DNA of 64,000 nt from Novosphingobium meiothermophilum (GTDB lineage Bacteria > Pseudomonadota > Alphaproteobacteria > Sphingomonadales > Sphingomonadaceae): positions 1-64,000 of the forward strand of contig NZ_QGHL01000007.1 of the NCBI RefSeq assembly GCF_003171715.1, written 5' to 3'. Numbering within the stretch: position 1 is the stretch's first letter; each line of letters opens with the position of its first letter. The notes under the pieces are model-generated. The model saw only the letters and a list, made by a program, of their open reading frames with translations. It was not told where the DNA came from and made no database searches. Both the position numbers and the translations under genes were made by a program. This document shows positions 16,780 to 24,297 of this stretch, one piece after another.

Positions 16780-17694
16780 TTATCCTTTCGGAGCTGGGGT
16801 GGGGGCCCGGGTGGAGGTTGGGCGCAGGAATTCCCGGAGCACTGCAGCAGGCCGGTAGCCTTCGAGAACGGCGCCATCGGCAGGGCGCACGATCACCGGT
16901 GTGCCGCCAAAGCCGTGTGCCCGGGCGAAGGTCTCGTTGGCATCGAGACCGCTCGTGTCGCAGGGTTTGGGATTGGCGAGCGCCAGACCCGAATAGGCCA
17001 TGTGCAGCGCAAGCTCGGGCCGAGGTGCGCACAGCACCCGTTCCGCATCGCGGCGGCTCTCCGCCCCGAAAATCGAGATCGGCCGTTCCTCGACCCGCGC
17101 CCCAATCGCCTTCAGTTCCGCCTCAAGCTTCTTGCAGTAGCCGCAGTGGAAGTCCGAGAAGACAACGACACGTGGACCATTGGCAGGGCCCCAGGTGATC
17201 GCGCCATTTGATGGAAGCTTGCCAAGCTGCACATGCCGCGGTTCAGCGTTCCGGGCTGAAGCTGCTGATGGGTTTGGGCTCCCATCCGCTTGCGCTTCGG
17301 GATTGCTGCGCCGTGCGGCCCCTGCCGCCAGCAGGTCCGGATTGAGAGCGAGCAGCCGTGCAGCCGTCAGATCCTGACGGGCTTCCATGTCATAGACCCG
17401 GCCGATCACCAGATACTTCGCAGCCCGGTCGACATAGAAGAGCGTCGATTTGGACGCGACTTCGCACAAGCCCCCAAGGCCCTTGCAGTTGATCGCGTCG
17501 ATCGGCGTCTTGGGCAGGCGCAGCTTCAGTGCCTCACGCACCTTCGCCATGTCCGGAGCGGCAGTGGGGGCTGCAAGGCTTGCTACACCCCATCCGGTCG
17601 CGGCCGACAAGACGATGATTGCTGCCAGCCCTGCGCTGGCACGCAACCAGCGGCGCCGACGGTTATCCCGCTCTAGAGACAAGTTTTCGATCAT
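16780..17694 (-). CDS. dsbC: DsbC-like thiol-disulfide isomerase of the tra operon
   Basis: This 304-residue protein has an N-terminal membrane helix (LRASAGLAAIIVLSAATGWG). A DsbC-like dimerisation region follows, with LPKTPIDAINCKGLGGLCEV and LFYVDRAAKYLVIGRVYD. The thioredoxin domain carries the active site VVFSDFHCGYCKKLE near residue 190, cis-Pro TPVIV, and HGFGGTPVIV near the end. DsbC isomerases in conjugative operons correct disulfides in cysteine-rich Tra proteins; here the clear clients are TraN (about 32 Cys) and TraU (about 15 Cys). The insertion between traB and traV is like that of SXT/R391-type and sphingomonad systems. It overlaps traB by 4 bases. Confidence 0.92.
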   Translation of the reverse strand: MIENLSLERDNRRRRWLRASAGLAAIIVLSAATGWGVASLAAPTAAPDMAKVREALKLRLPKTPIDAINCKGLGGLCEVASKSTLFYVDRAAKYLVIGRVYDMEARQDLTAARLLALNPDLLAAGAARRSNPEAQADGSPNPSAASARNAEPRHVQLGKLPSNGAITWGPANGPRVVVFSDFHCGYCKKLEAELKAIGARVEERPISIFGAESRRDAERVLCAPRPELALHMAYSGLALANPKPCDTSGLDANETFARAHGFGGTPVIVRPADGAVLEGYRPAAVLREFLRPTSTRAPTPAPKG

Positions 17695-19031
17695 TGGGAG
17701 TTCCTCACGTAGACGCCGTCGAGGAACACGATCTCGACATCGATGCCGGTCGGCATCTCGACGACGGGTTGGTACTGTTCGGCGCGCTCGATCAGGTATT
17801 TGCTGACCGTGTCGGCGGCATCGGCGGCGCCTTGGCCAAGCCCGCCACCAAGGATGTCACCAGCCGAGAGCTTAGAGCGACTGCCATCGGGGTTGGTCGT
17901 GACGCCGGAGAACACGCTGTTGGCGTTTGCGGAGAAGCCGCGCCCGAAACCGCCGACGATCCCGGCGAGCAGGGCCTGGCTGACGAGGCTGCCTTCGCGG
18001 CTTACGACGCGGCCGCGGACCCCGGACTTGCCAGCGAAGCTGATGAAGCCCTTGACCTCGCTCACCGCGACCCGGCCACCAGGCTGATCGCAGGTCATGC
18101 GTGCGAGCTTCACATAGACCTTCTCGCTGCTGAGATCCCCGCGCGCTGCACCGTTCACAACGCAGCCCTGGATCCGGGTGGTCAGAACTTTCCCGTTCTG
18201 CATGACGGATCGGGCAGGCCCCGTGATCCTCAGCACCACGGGCAGCGGATCGGTCTGGCTGGCGACGCCCGCCGAGGCGTCGACGCCGACGATCACCCGG
18301 GCGGGCGCATAGGAATTGGGCGGCAGGTAATCAGGCGAGTCCTCGACGACGACCGGCGGGGCATCGGGGCGACCCACTCTGAGACCACTGCTTGCCGCCT
18401 TGTCGGAGCTGAAGCTCATCAGCTTCACCTCGCCAGGCGACGGGATCATGCCGCCCTGCGGATCACCGCCTGCGGCCACAGCACTGGGCTGAGGCGAACG
18501 TCCCCGCGCGTCATAACCGCCTGCCTGCGGCCCATAGGCCGGTGGCGGTACAGCGGGTGCCGTCGTCGCTGGCTGAGCGGCAAGCCGTGTCTTCAGCTCA
18601 GCATTCTCTGCGGAGATGGCATCGATCGCGGCCTGCCCATCGACCCGCATGGCCTGGTTTTCGGCTTTGAGAGCCGCGAGCTGTGCCTCGATCTCCGTCC
18701 GCGGGATGCTCCCATCCTTCAGCGCCTTTTGTTCGCGCGTGACAGCATCGAGCCGGTTGCCATAGGTCGCGACGAACTCGCGCTGGGACAGATCGCGGTT
18801 GACGAGGCCCGCCGTGTCGATCGTCTGCTCCGCATTGGGATCGCCAGTCTTGGCCTTGTCGTCACCGCCAAGGATGAACCAGCTCCCGCCGAGCAGGGCG
18901 AGCGCTCCCAATGAGCCCAGCAGCAGCTTCTGACGGCGCGCAGTGCGGGCGTTGAGCCCGGAAAGTTCGGATGGCGCCGCACACTCGGCCTGCAGAGGGG
19001 CAGGGCTTGGCGTATTGGCTGCATCAGTCAT
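17691..19031 (-). CDS. traB: F-type conjugation protein TraB (VirB10-like)
   Basis: TraB spans the periplasm and joins the inner-membrane complex to the TraK/TraV outer ring. I start at ATG 19031, which overlaps the traK stop by 8 bases. The 446-residue product has a cytoplasmic Pro-rich N-terminus and one membrane helix (KLLLGSLGALALLGGSWFIL). A coiled coil follows (about residues 90-140, LKAENQAMRVDGQAA). The VirB10-like beta domain contains RVIVGVDASAGVASQTDPLP, VLTTRIQGCVVNGAARGDLS and KGFISFAGKSGVRGRVVS. The family hallmark is intact. It is close in length to F TraB (475). Confidence 0.95.
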   Translation of the reverse strand: MTDAANTPSPAPLQAECAAPSELSGLNARTARRQKLLLGSLGALALLGGSWFILGGDDKAKTGDPNAEQTIDTAGLVNRDLSQREFVATYGNRLDAVTREQKALKDGSIPRTEIEAQLAALKAENQAMRVDGQAAIDAISAENAELKTRLAAQPATTAPAVPPPAYGPQAGGYDARGRSPQPSAVAAGGDPQGGMIPSPGEVKLMSFSSDKAASSGLRVGRPDAPPVVVEDSPDYLPPNSYAPARVIVGVDASAGVASQTDPLPVVLRITGPARSVMQNGKVLTTRIQGCVVNGAARGDLSSEKVYVKLARMTCDQPGGRVAVSEVKGFISFAGKSGVRGRVVSREGSLVSQALLAGIVGGFGRGFSANANSVFSGVTTNPDGSRSKLSAGDILGGGLGQGAADAADTVSKYLIERAEQYQPVVEMPTGIDVEIVFLDGVYVRNSQ

Positions 19032-19782
19032 GGCCGGTCTCCGCCTTTGCGCCGACAACAAAGGCCGTGGTGCTGGTCCCGGGCCCGAGCTTCGGCTCGG
19101 CGATCGAGACAGCGAGAGTGTCGCGGGGCGCGAGATCGCGCTCGGCCAGCGTCACCGGCTTCGAACCGCGATTGTGGATGCGGACCACCTTTCCGGTGAG
19201 ACTGGCGCCGCGATAATCAGCGATGAGCTGGACTTCGAGATCGCCGACCCGGGCAGGCATAGCGGTCGACTGGCGGACCTCGAAGCCATCGACAGTCCGG
19301 TCGTTGGCCATGGCCTGGATGAGCCTGACGGCGCTGGTCTCGATCGGGGTCTGGCTTTCCCAATCCGCCGCTTGGGTTTTCGCGATGGCGGGGTTGGTGA
19401 TGAAGACCTGGGTCGCCGGAATTTGCTCAACCCGGCACGAGACCTTGTAGACGAAGCCCTTTTTCGTGGTGGCGAAGAAGCTGATTGCCCGGGCGGCGTA
19501 GGTTTCCGGAACCGACACGTAAATGTCGCCGCGCACCGGCTCGTTGGTCACCGCAAAGTCATTGTAGGGCGTGCCGGTCGAGATCTTCGAGACGCTGGCG
19601 AACTGGTCGTCGACTAGCGCAAAGCGGGTCAGTTCCCGCGCCGAGACGCTGCACTCAATTCCGGCACCATCGACCGCTTGCTTGAACTGGTCGGCGGCAT
19701 GAGCGGGGGATGCTACTGCTGTGAGCAGTGCTGCCGCACTCAGAAGTCGGACCCGAGCGTGGGCATCTTTTCGGTAAGCCAT
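19024..19782 (-). CDS. traK: F-type conjugation protein TraK (VirB9-like secretin)
   Basis: TraK is a periplasmic/outer-membrane component that connects TraV and TraB. I prefer ATG 19782, because AGGAGG lies at the right distance (7 bases), while the in-frame GTG at 19785 is too close to it. The 252-residue product has a signal peptide (LLSAAALLTAVASPAHA). TraK blocks are visible: the ARELTRFALVDDQFASVSK region and a C-terminal GSKPVTLAERDLAPRDTLAV. Length agrees with F TraK (242). The stop of traE and the start of traK overlap by one base. Confidence 0.92.
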   Translation of the reverse strand: MAYRKDAHARVRLLSAAALLTAVASPAHAADQFKQAVDGAGIECSVSARELTRFALVDDQFASVSKISTGTPYNDFAVTNEPVRGDIYVSVPETYAARAISFFATTKKGFVYKVSCRVEQIPATQVFITNPAIAKTQAADWESQTPIETSAVRLIQAMANDRTVDGFEVRQSTAMPARVGDLEVQLIADYRGASLTGKVVRIHNRGSKPVTLAERDLAPRDTLAVSIAEPKLGPGTSTTAFVVGAKAETGHD

Positions 19783-20354
19783 CACTGGGCCTCCTTTGAT
19801 TTGTCCTGTGGGGGGAGCTGGGCGAACCCTGCCAGCGCCAGGCGCAGGCCGCGGTAAGTCCAGCTGAAGCGGAAGCGGCGCTCGTCACTCGCAATCACCT
19901 GCGCGCCGACGAAGGTCTTGAGGGTTCCGGTCACATCCGAGGTCAGCCCCTTCGGATCGACGCTCATCGACCGGATCACGAATGCCTGGGTGACGTCTGA
20001 GCCCCGCTGCTCCTCGACAATCCGCACGAGCTCAGCTTTGAGCCGCCCATAGCTTGCGGGATCCGCTAGCTTCAGGATCTCGTTCATCCAGTAATCGAGG
20101 CCTTCGGGGCTGCGATTGAGGAGAACAAGTGCCGCATCGCGGGTGACGAGCTCGAGATAGTCGGCCTCGACCCCGGCGCTGCTCACCGTGAGTTGCTTGG
20201 GAACAGTTGGCACCAGCACGACCTCACGGTCGCGGGTGGCGGCAAGGCTCCCTGCGATGACCAGTGCGAGGCCGAGACCGGCACTGGTGATCGCGAACAG
20301 GTTCCGCTGGCGGAGCAGCGATTGCTGACGTTCGTGGGATATATCGGAAAACAT
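19782..20354 (-). CDS. traE: F-type conjugation protein TraE (VirB5/VirB8 position, inner membrane)
   Basis: TraE is a small inner-membrane protein essential for pilus assembly. I start at ATG 20354 (MFSDISHERQQSLLRQRNL), since the upstream open frame is read-through of the traL region. One membrane helix follows (LFAITSAGLGLALVIAGSLA). The periplasmic domain has YLELVTRDAALVLLNRSPE and TDVTGTLKTFVGAQ-like blocks, both characteristic of TraE. 190 residues, the same size as F TraE (188). Its end is coupled to traK, and its start overlaps the end of traL. Confidence 0.93.
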   Translation of the reverse strand: MFSDISHERQQSLLRQRNLFAITSAGLGLALVIAGSLAATRDREVVLVPTVPKQLTVSSAGVEADYLELVTRDAALVLLNRSPEGLDYWMNEILKLADPASYGRLKAELVRIVEEQRGSDVTQAFVIRSMSVDPKGLTSDVTGTLKTFVGAQVIASDERRFRFSWTYRGLRLALAGFAQLPPQDKSKEAQ

Positions 20355-20364
20355 GGGCTCCCCC

Positions 20365-20652
20365 TCAACCGGCAAGCAGTCGGCAGTGAGAAGGCGGCGT
20401 TGCCTTGAGGCCCAGAAATCCTGCAGGCAGATACCAGTATGCGGCATGGGCTACCCAGGAGCTGGCGCGTCCTGCTTTTGCCTTTCGCAATGCGAACCAG
20501 GCGCCGAAGGCGACTATGATGCCGATAATGATATGCTGTGTGAGGATCCCCCAGGTGAAGGGGGCCAGCATTCCCGCGAACTCGTCGATGGTCCAAAAGC
20601 CGATAAGCTCCGGGTCATCGAGGCGCCGGGGAATGATGTAAGGGTCTGCCAT
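20365..20652 (-). CDS. traL: F-type conjugation protein TraL
   Basis: TraL is a small membrane protein of the pilus-assembly machine (VirB3-like). The 95-residue product starts with the typical MADPYIIPRRLDDPELIGFW and has a hydrophobic core (IIIGIIVAFGAWFALRK), followed by YWYLPAGFLGLK. The size equals F TraL (91). It lies 27 bases after traA and 10 bases before traE, in the standard A-L-E order. Confidence 0.94.
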   Translation of the reverse strand: MADPYIIPRRLDDPELIGFWTIDEFAGMLAPFTWGILTQHIIIGIIVAFGAWFALRKAKAGRASSWVAHAAYWYLPAGFLGLKATPPSHCRLLAG

Positions 20653-20679
20653 GGCGCCGCCGCCTTCTCGTCCGACCGT

Positions 20680-21009
20680 TCAGATGACCGCGGTCACGAC
20701 CGAGGTGACGATCGGAACACCCGTGCCGACGCCGATGCCGACACCGACGGGAACCGCGACCTGGCCGAGCGAAAACCGCCCGGACGCCAGACCGATCAGG
20801 CCACCGGCGAGGCTGAGAACCGTGATGATCTTGCCGCCCGAACCTTCCAGGAAATCCGTGAATTTGGTGAGGGCAGGGGTGAAGGTCGTATCCGCGCCAG
20901 CATAGGCGGCGCTCGCCGCAAGCGCCGCGACTGCGACCGGGATGGCAATGTTGAGGGTCTTGCCGAGACCCTTGACGCTGGCGCGCCGGGGGAGGGTGAG
21001 AGACTGCAT
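20680..21009 (-). CDS. traA: F-type pilin TraA
   Basis: The 109-residue product is a pilin precursor: a long leader (about 37 residues, hydrophobic core IAIPVAVAALAASAAYA), then a mature protein of about 72 residues starting GADTTF. The mature part has two hydrophobic helices (KIITVLSLAGGLIGLA and VAVPVGVGIGVGTG), as in F pilin (70 residues mature). It is the first gene of the leftward transfer operon. A GGAG site lies 6 bases before the ATG. Pilin cyclisation or acetylation cannot be told from sequence; a peptidase gene (12083-12607) is in the same operon. Confidence 0.93.
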   Translation of the reverse strand: MQSLTLPRRASVKGLGKTLNIAIPVAVAALAASAAYAGADTTFTPALTKFTDFLEGSGGKIITVLSLAGGLIGLASGRFSLGQVAVPVGVGIGVGTGVPIVTSVVTAVI

Positions 21010-21034
21010 GTGAAGCTCCGGTTGGAGGGGTGGT

Positions 21035-21058
21035 CACAGCGTTCTTGCGTTCGCTGTG
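21035..21058. promoter_or_regulatory. inverted repeat in traA leader
   Basis: A perfect 7-base inverted repeat (CACAGCG / CGCTGTG, 10-base spacer) lies 26 bases upstream of traA. It could be an operator for one of the adjacent HTH proteins or an RNA hairpin in the tra leader. I cannot tell which. Confidence 0.4.
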
Positions 21059-21199
21059 TGTTCCACATGCATCTAGGAAATGGTCGTAGGAAAGAGTTCT
21101 GCTCCGATCTCCGCTGAAGGTGGAAAGATGTGGACGCATTTTTTGCTGCCCAACGCTTCATGCCGACGATAATGCCGATAAATCAGTCTTTTTGGGTCG

Positions 21200-21213
21200 G
21201 TGACTTCCGTCAC
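21200..21213. promoter_or_regulatory. small palindrome in the tra control region
   Basis: GTGAC-TTCC-GTCAC is a perfect 5-base inverted repeat in the middle of the 350-base divergent region. It is short and could arise by chance. The stretch between 21010 and 21359 otherwise holds no gene and must contain the promoters of traA and of the HTH gene. Confidence 0.3.
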
Positions 21214-21271
21214 GTCCGCCGTGATTCGGCGACGACTGGGATAGAGGAACTGATTCGCCTCGAAACGAGAT

Positions 21272-21286
21272 GTTCCATGTATGTTC
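21272..21286 (+). promoter_or_regulatory. LexA-type box (GTTC-N7-GTTC) at the tra control region
   Basis: The sequence GTTC-CATGTAT-GTTC is a perfect match to the alphaproteobacterial LexA consensus GTTC-N7-GTTC. It lies 74 bases before the HTH regulator gene and about 260 bases before traA on the other strand. This suggests SOS control of the regulator, as in SXT-type elements, but eight fixed bases also occur by chance about once per 65 kb per strand. Confidence 0.5.
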
Positions 21287-21359
21287 TTTTCGTTTTCCTA
21301 CATGCGACAATTCGCGATATGCCTGCGACTCGCACCATTGCAGAAACAAGGAGACTACA

Positions 21360-21821
21360 ATGTACCATCCAACAACCGCCGCCAGACCGGCCAATGAAAG
21401 CCTGGCTCGCGTGCTAGCCCATGCGATCGATGCTGCAGGCAAGCCCCGCCACAGGATTGCCAATGAATGCGGGATGCATCGCGAGACCTTGCTTCGCGTT
21501 GCGCGTGGTGAGCGGCCCATCGGGCTCGACGAAGCAGCTCGTGTGCTTGCCGCCTGCGGAGCTCACCCCCGCGCATCCATGATTCTCGCGCTCGCCGGGC
21601 AGGAAGATCTTGCTTGCGAATGGATGCATGGCGAGATGGGCGAATTTCTCGAAGAGTTCTTCACCAGCCTGCCTGTCCATCTGCAGCGGACCCTGGGGCG
21701 TCGGATTGAGGATTTGCGGCCTCGGTGGGCCAATGGCACCTCACAGCTTGTTGCGCGAATGCTTGCCAAGCACATCGATGATTTTGTGGGCCGAGACATC
21801 GCGATGTCGCTGCCCCGGTAA
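21360..21821 (+). CDS. XRE-like helix-turn-helix regulator
   Basis: I start at ATG 21360, preceded by an AAGGAG-type site; the open frame upstream is not protein-like. The 153-residue product has an HTH-like segment (about residues 15-65: LAHAIDAAGKPRHRIANECG then MHRETLLRVARGERPIGLDE), in the style of Cro/C1 repressors. An acidic helical C-terminal half follows (MHGEMGEFLEEFFTSLP). It is transcribed away from traA, so a role as regulator of the transfer operon is likely by position. A LexA-type box precedes it. The partner AlpA-like gene follows 34 bases later. Confidence 0.8.
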   Translation: MYHPTTAARPANESLARVLAHAIDAAGKPRHRIANECGMHRETLLRVARGERPIGLDEAARVLAACGAHPRASMILALAGQEDLACEWMHGEMGEFLEEFFTSLPVHLQRTLGRRIEDLRPRWANGTSQLVARMLAKHIDDFVGRDIAMSLPR

Positions 21822-21855
21822 ATTCCAGAGTTCGGAGGGGACCGAACCCAAGCGA

Positions 21856-22098
21856 ATGAGATTAGAAATGCAACATTCACCTCAAGATGGCACGCAACCC
21901 CCGCGTCTGGCCGCCACTGCACCTGCTCGCTTTCTTCGCCTCCCGGAAGTCATCGCGCGTGTCGGACTGCGCCGCTCCGCTATCTATCAACGGATGAGCG
22001 AGGGGCGGTTCCCACGGTCGCGGTCGCTGGGGCCCAAATGTGTTGTGTGGGTCGAAGCAGAAATCAACGATTGGATGCGCGAGATCGTATCAAGCTGA
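21856..22098 (+). CDS. AlpA-family excision/transfer regulator
   Basis: The 80-residue product has the AlpA/MerR-like winged helix: FLRLPEVIARVGLRRSAIYQ, then MSEGRFPRSRSLGPKCVVWV and EAEINDWMREIV. AlpA-like proteins act as excisionases or activators in integrative elements. The ATG at 21856 is about 17 bases after a GGAGG site, so a start at ATG 21868 is also possible. It forms a small operon with the XRE-like gene. Its job in this element, excision or tra control, is not known. Confidence 0.82.
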   Translation: MRLEMQHSPQDGTQPPRLAATAPARFLRLPEVIARVGLRRSAIYQRMSEGRFPRSRSLGPKCVVWVEAEINDWMREIVSS

Positions 22099-22290
22099 CT
22101 TTGAATTCAGCCCTATCGCTTCCGGAAAGGGCGGCTTCCGACCCAGACCCCGTCGTTCAAGATCGCCGGATTGAGCGCCTGCTTCCGCCAATTGCAGCCA
22201 CGCTGCATTAGGTATTACTTATCACGCCCCCCATGACTGGTGAGTGCTCGAGGAGCGAATGCCAGCATCTGGCCAGCCTGTTGGGTAAGA
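22099..22290. other. intergenic stretch between AlpA-like gene and sensor kinase
   Basis: Two transcription units converge here. I see no convincing gene, strong hairpin or T run. The sequence around 22130-22200 looks like degenerate intergenic DNA. It marks the join between the transfer module and the efflux module of the element. Confidence 0.6.
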
Positions 22291-23619
22291 TCAAAGCTCG
22301 ATGTGCACACCAAAGCCCGGGCGCGGGGCAATCGTTGCCTTGCCAGAATGCGCCGCAACGATTGCCGCAACCATGGCCAGCCCCAGACCATGACCGGGCG
22401 TTGAACGGCTGCGGTCGACCCGCGCGAAGCGGTTGAAGAGTTCGGGAGCCTCATTCTCGCTTACGCCCGGACCATTATCAGTGACGGCGAGGCTGATGCC
22501 GTGATGAGCGTTTGCCAGGACGATGTGAACGGTCGTTCCCTGCGGCGTGTGCTGCGCGGCGTTGTCGAGCAGGTTCGTGAGCATCTGTTGCAGCAGTCTG
22601 CGATCGCCGTGCATGGTGAGGCCGGGCGCAATGCTAGTGAGAAGCTGGTGGCCGCTGCTCTCCATTGAGGGTCGGAAAGCATCCGCCACATCGGCCACCA
22701 CCGCGCTGAGGTCGATGGTCTGGAAGTGTGCGCGGGCGGCCATGCCTTCGACCTCGGCAATCCGTAGCAGGGCGGAAAACACCTCGAGCAGCTCACCTGC
22801 TTCCCTGGCGGCAGCCTCGATCGCCTCGCGTTGCAGCTCGGGGTTGCGTTCGCGCAGGGCCTCGTCGAGCCGATTTTGGAGCCGCGTGAGCGGCGTGCGC
22901 AGATCGTGGGCGACATCGCTTGAGACCTGGCGCAGGTTCTCCATCAGCCCGGCGATGCGGTCGAGCATCCGGTTGAGCGTTGTGGCCACGCCGTCGAACT
23001 CGTCGCCGCTTCCGGTCAGGGGCACGCGCCGCGACAGATCGCCGGCAATGATCGCAGCCGCTGTGTGATCGATGCGGGCGAGCCGCCGCCGGGTTACGAT
23101 GCCCACCAGCCAGGCCGCACCGATGCCGAGCAGCAGTATCGCGCCGAATGCGCCGAGGAACAAGAGTATGAGGCGGTTGTCCATTTCGTCGATGGCGGCG
23201 CGATCGGCTCCGACAAGCAGCCGGTAGCCACCCGGCAGGATAGTCGTCAGCGACTGCGCGATCCGCTCCTCGCCGTTCGCTTTGTAAGGCAGCAGTTCGA
23301 CATAACCGGGCTTGGGCGGGACGATCGTATCGAGCGATCCCGCCACGGGCCTGTTTTGGGCATCAACGAGCCGATAGCCGAGGCTTGCCGTACTGCTTGC
23401 CGCCTCGCGCCGACGGATGGCGGCAGCCACGCCCTCATGCCCGTCCTGCCCTTCGTCGATCAGCGCCTGCGTCTCGATGGCGATGCGGTGATCGAGTTGC
23501 AGTTCGAGCGCTTCGTGGGTGGTTTCGAAGGCCACAGCGCCGATTACCAGCGTTGCGAGCGCAAAGCCCACAGCGACTGCTGCCACCAAGCCGAACGTGC
23601 CGCGCCACCAGCGCTTCAT
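22291..23619 (-). CDS. sensor histidine kinase of the efflux operon
   Basis: The 442-residue inner-membrane kinase has two membrane helices (about residues 8-30 and 150-172) enclosing a periplasmic sensor of about 120 residues. A HAMP domain follows. The H box is SSDVAHDLRTPLTRL near residue 236. The ATP domain has an N box (LTNLLDNAAQHT), G1 (VTDNGPGVS) and G2 (GHGLGLAMV). It overlaps the regulator gene by 4 bases and is the last gene of the efflux operon. By location it should sense the substrate of the pump, perhaps a metal ion. The periplasmic part has no obvious His/Met/Cys cluster that would identify the metal. Confidence 0.93.
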   Translation of the reverse strand: MKRWWRGTFGLVAAVAVGFALATLVIGAVAFETTHEALELQLDHRIAIETQALIDEGQDGHEGVAAAIRRREAASSTASLGYRLVDAQNRPVAGSLDTIVPPKPGYVELLPYKANGEERIAQSLTTILPGGYRLLVGADRAAIDEMDNRLILLFLGAFGAILLLGIGAAWLVGIVTRRRLARIDHTAAAIIAGDLSRRVPLTGSGDEFDGVATTLNRMLDRIAGLMENLRQVSSDVAHDLRTPLTRLQNRLDEALRERNPELQREAIEAAAREAGELLEVFSALLRIAEVEGMAARAHFQTIDLSAVVADVADAFRPSMESSGHQLLTSIAPGLTMHGDRRLLQQMLTNLLDNAAQHTPQGTTVHIVLANAHHGISLAVTDNGPGVSENEAPELFNRFARVDRSRSTPGHGLGLAMVAAIVAAHSGKATIAPRPGFGVHIEL

Positions 23620-24293
23620 CCGCCGTCCCTGACGAGATAGCCCGCGCCGCGCACGGTCTCGATCGGGTCGCTGTCGAACCCGGCGTTAAGCTTGGAGCGC
23701 AAACGGCTGAGATGGGTCTCGACGATATTGGTCTTGGGGTCGAAGTCGAAATCCCACACCCGTTCGAGCAGCATGGTCCGGGTCATGATGCGGCCAGGGT
23801 TGCGCATCAGTTCGGCTAAAAGGGTGAACTCGCGGGGCTGGAGCGCGATCTTGCGGCCTGCGCGCGTGACGGTGCGGCGGTGCAGATCGAGCACGATATC
23901 GCCCGCTGTCAGCCGCGCAGGTTCCGCCGCGGCTGAAGGCCGACGCCCCAGCGCATGGAGGCGGGCCGCCAGCTCGGTAAAGGCAAAGGGCTTCACCAGA
24001 TAATCATCCGCCCCGCCTTCGAGCCCTTCGACCCGGTCGGCAATCCCGCTGACGGCGGTGAGCATCAGCACCGGGGTCATGTTTCCGGCAGCGCGCAGGG
24101 CCTTGACCAGCGCGAGGCCGTCCAGCCCGGGCAGCATCCGGTCGACCACCATGGCATCGAAGCCGCCATCGGTGGCGTGGAACAGCCCGTCGCGCCCGTC
24201 GCCGCTGGTCACCACCTGATGGCCCAGTTCGGCCAGGCCGCGGGCGATGAACTGGTTCGTGTCGGCATCGTCCTCGACGATCAGGATTCTCAT
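23616..24293 (-). CDS. OmpR-family response regulator of the efflux operon
   Basis: The 225-residue protein has a receiver domain (VEDDAD near residue 7, phospho-acceptor D in MVVDRMLPG near residue 51, K in LVKPF near residue 101). An OmpR/PhoB winged helix follows, with REFTLLAELMRNPGRI and VWDFDFDPKTNIVETHLSRL. The style is that of CzcR/CusR/CopR metal regulators. It starts 5 bases after the outer-membrane gene and overlaps the kinase gene. Together they form a two-component system that probably activates the operon. Confidence 0.94.
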   Translation of the reverse strand: MRILIVEDDADTNQFIARGLAELGHQVVTSGDGRDGLFHATDGGFDAMVVDRMLPGLDGLALVKALRAAGNMTPVLMLTAVSGIADRVEGLEGGADDYLVKPFAFTELAARLHALGRRPSAAAEPARLTAGDIVLDLHRRTVTRAGRKIALQPREFTLLAELMRNPGRIMTRTMLLERVWDFDFDPKTNIVETHLSRLRSKLNAGFDSDPIETVRGAGYLVRDGG

Positions 24294-24297
24294 GGGT

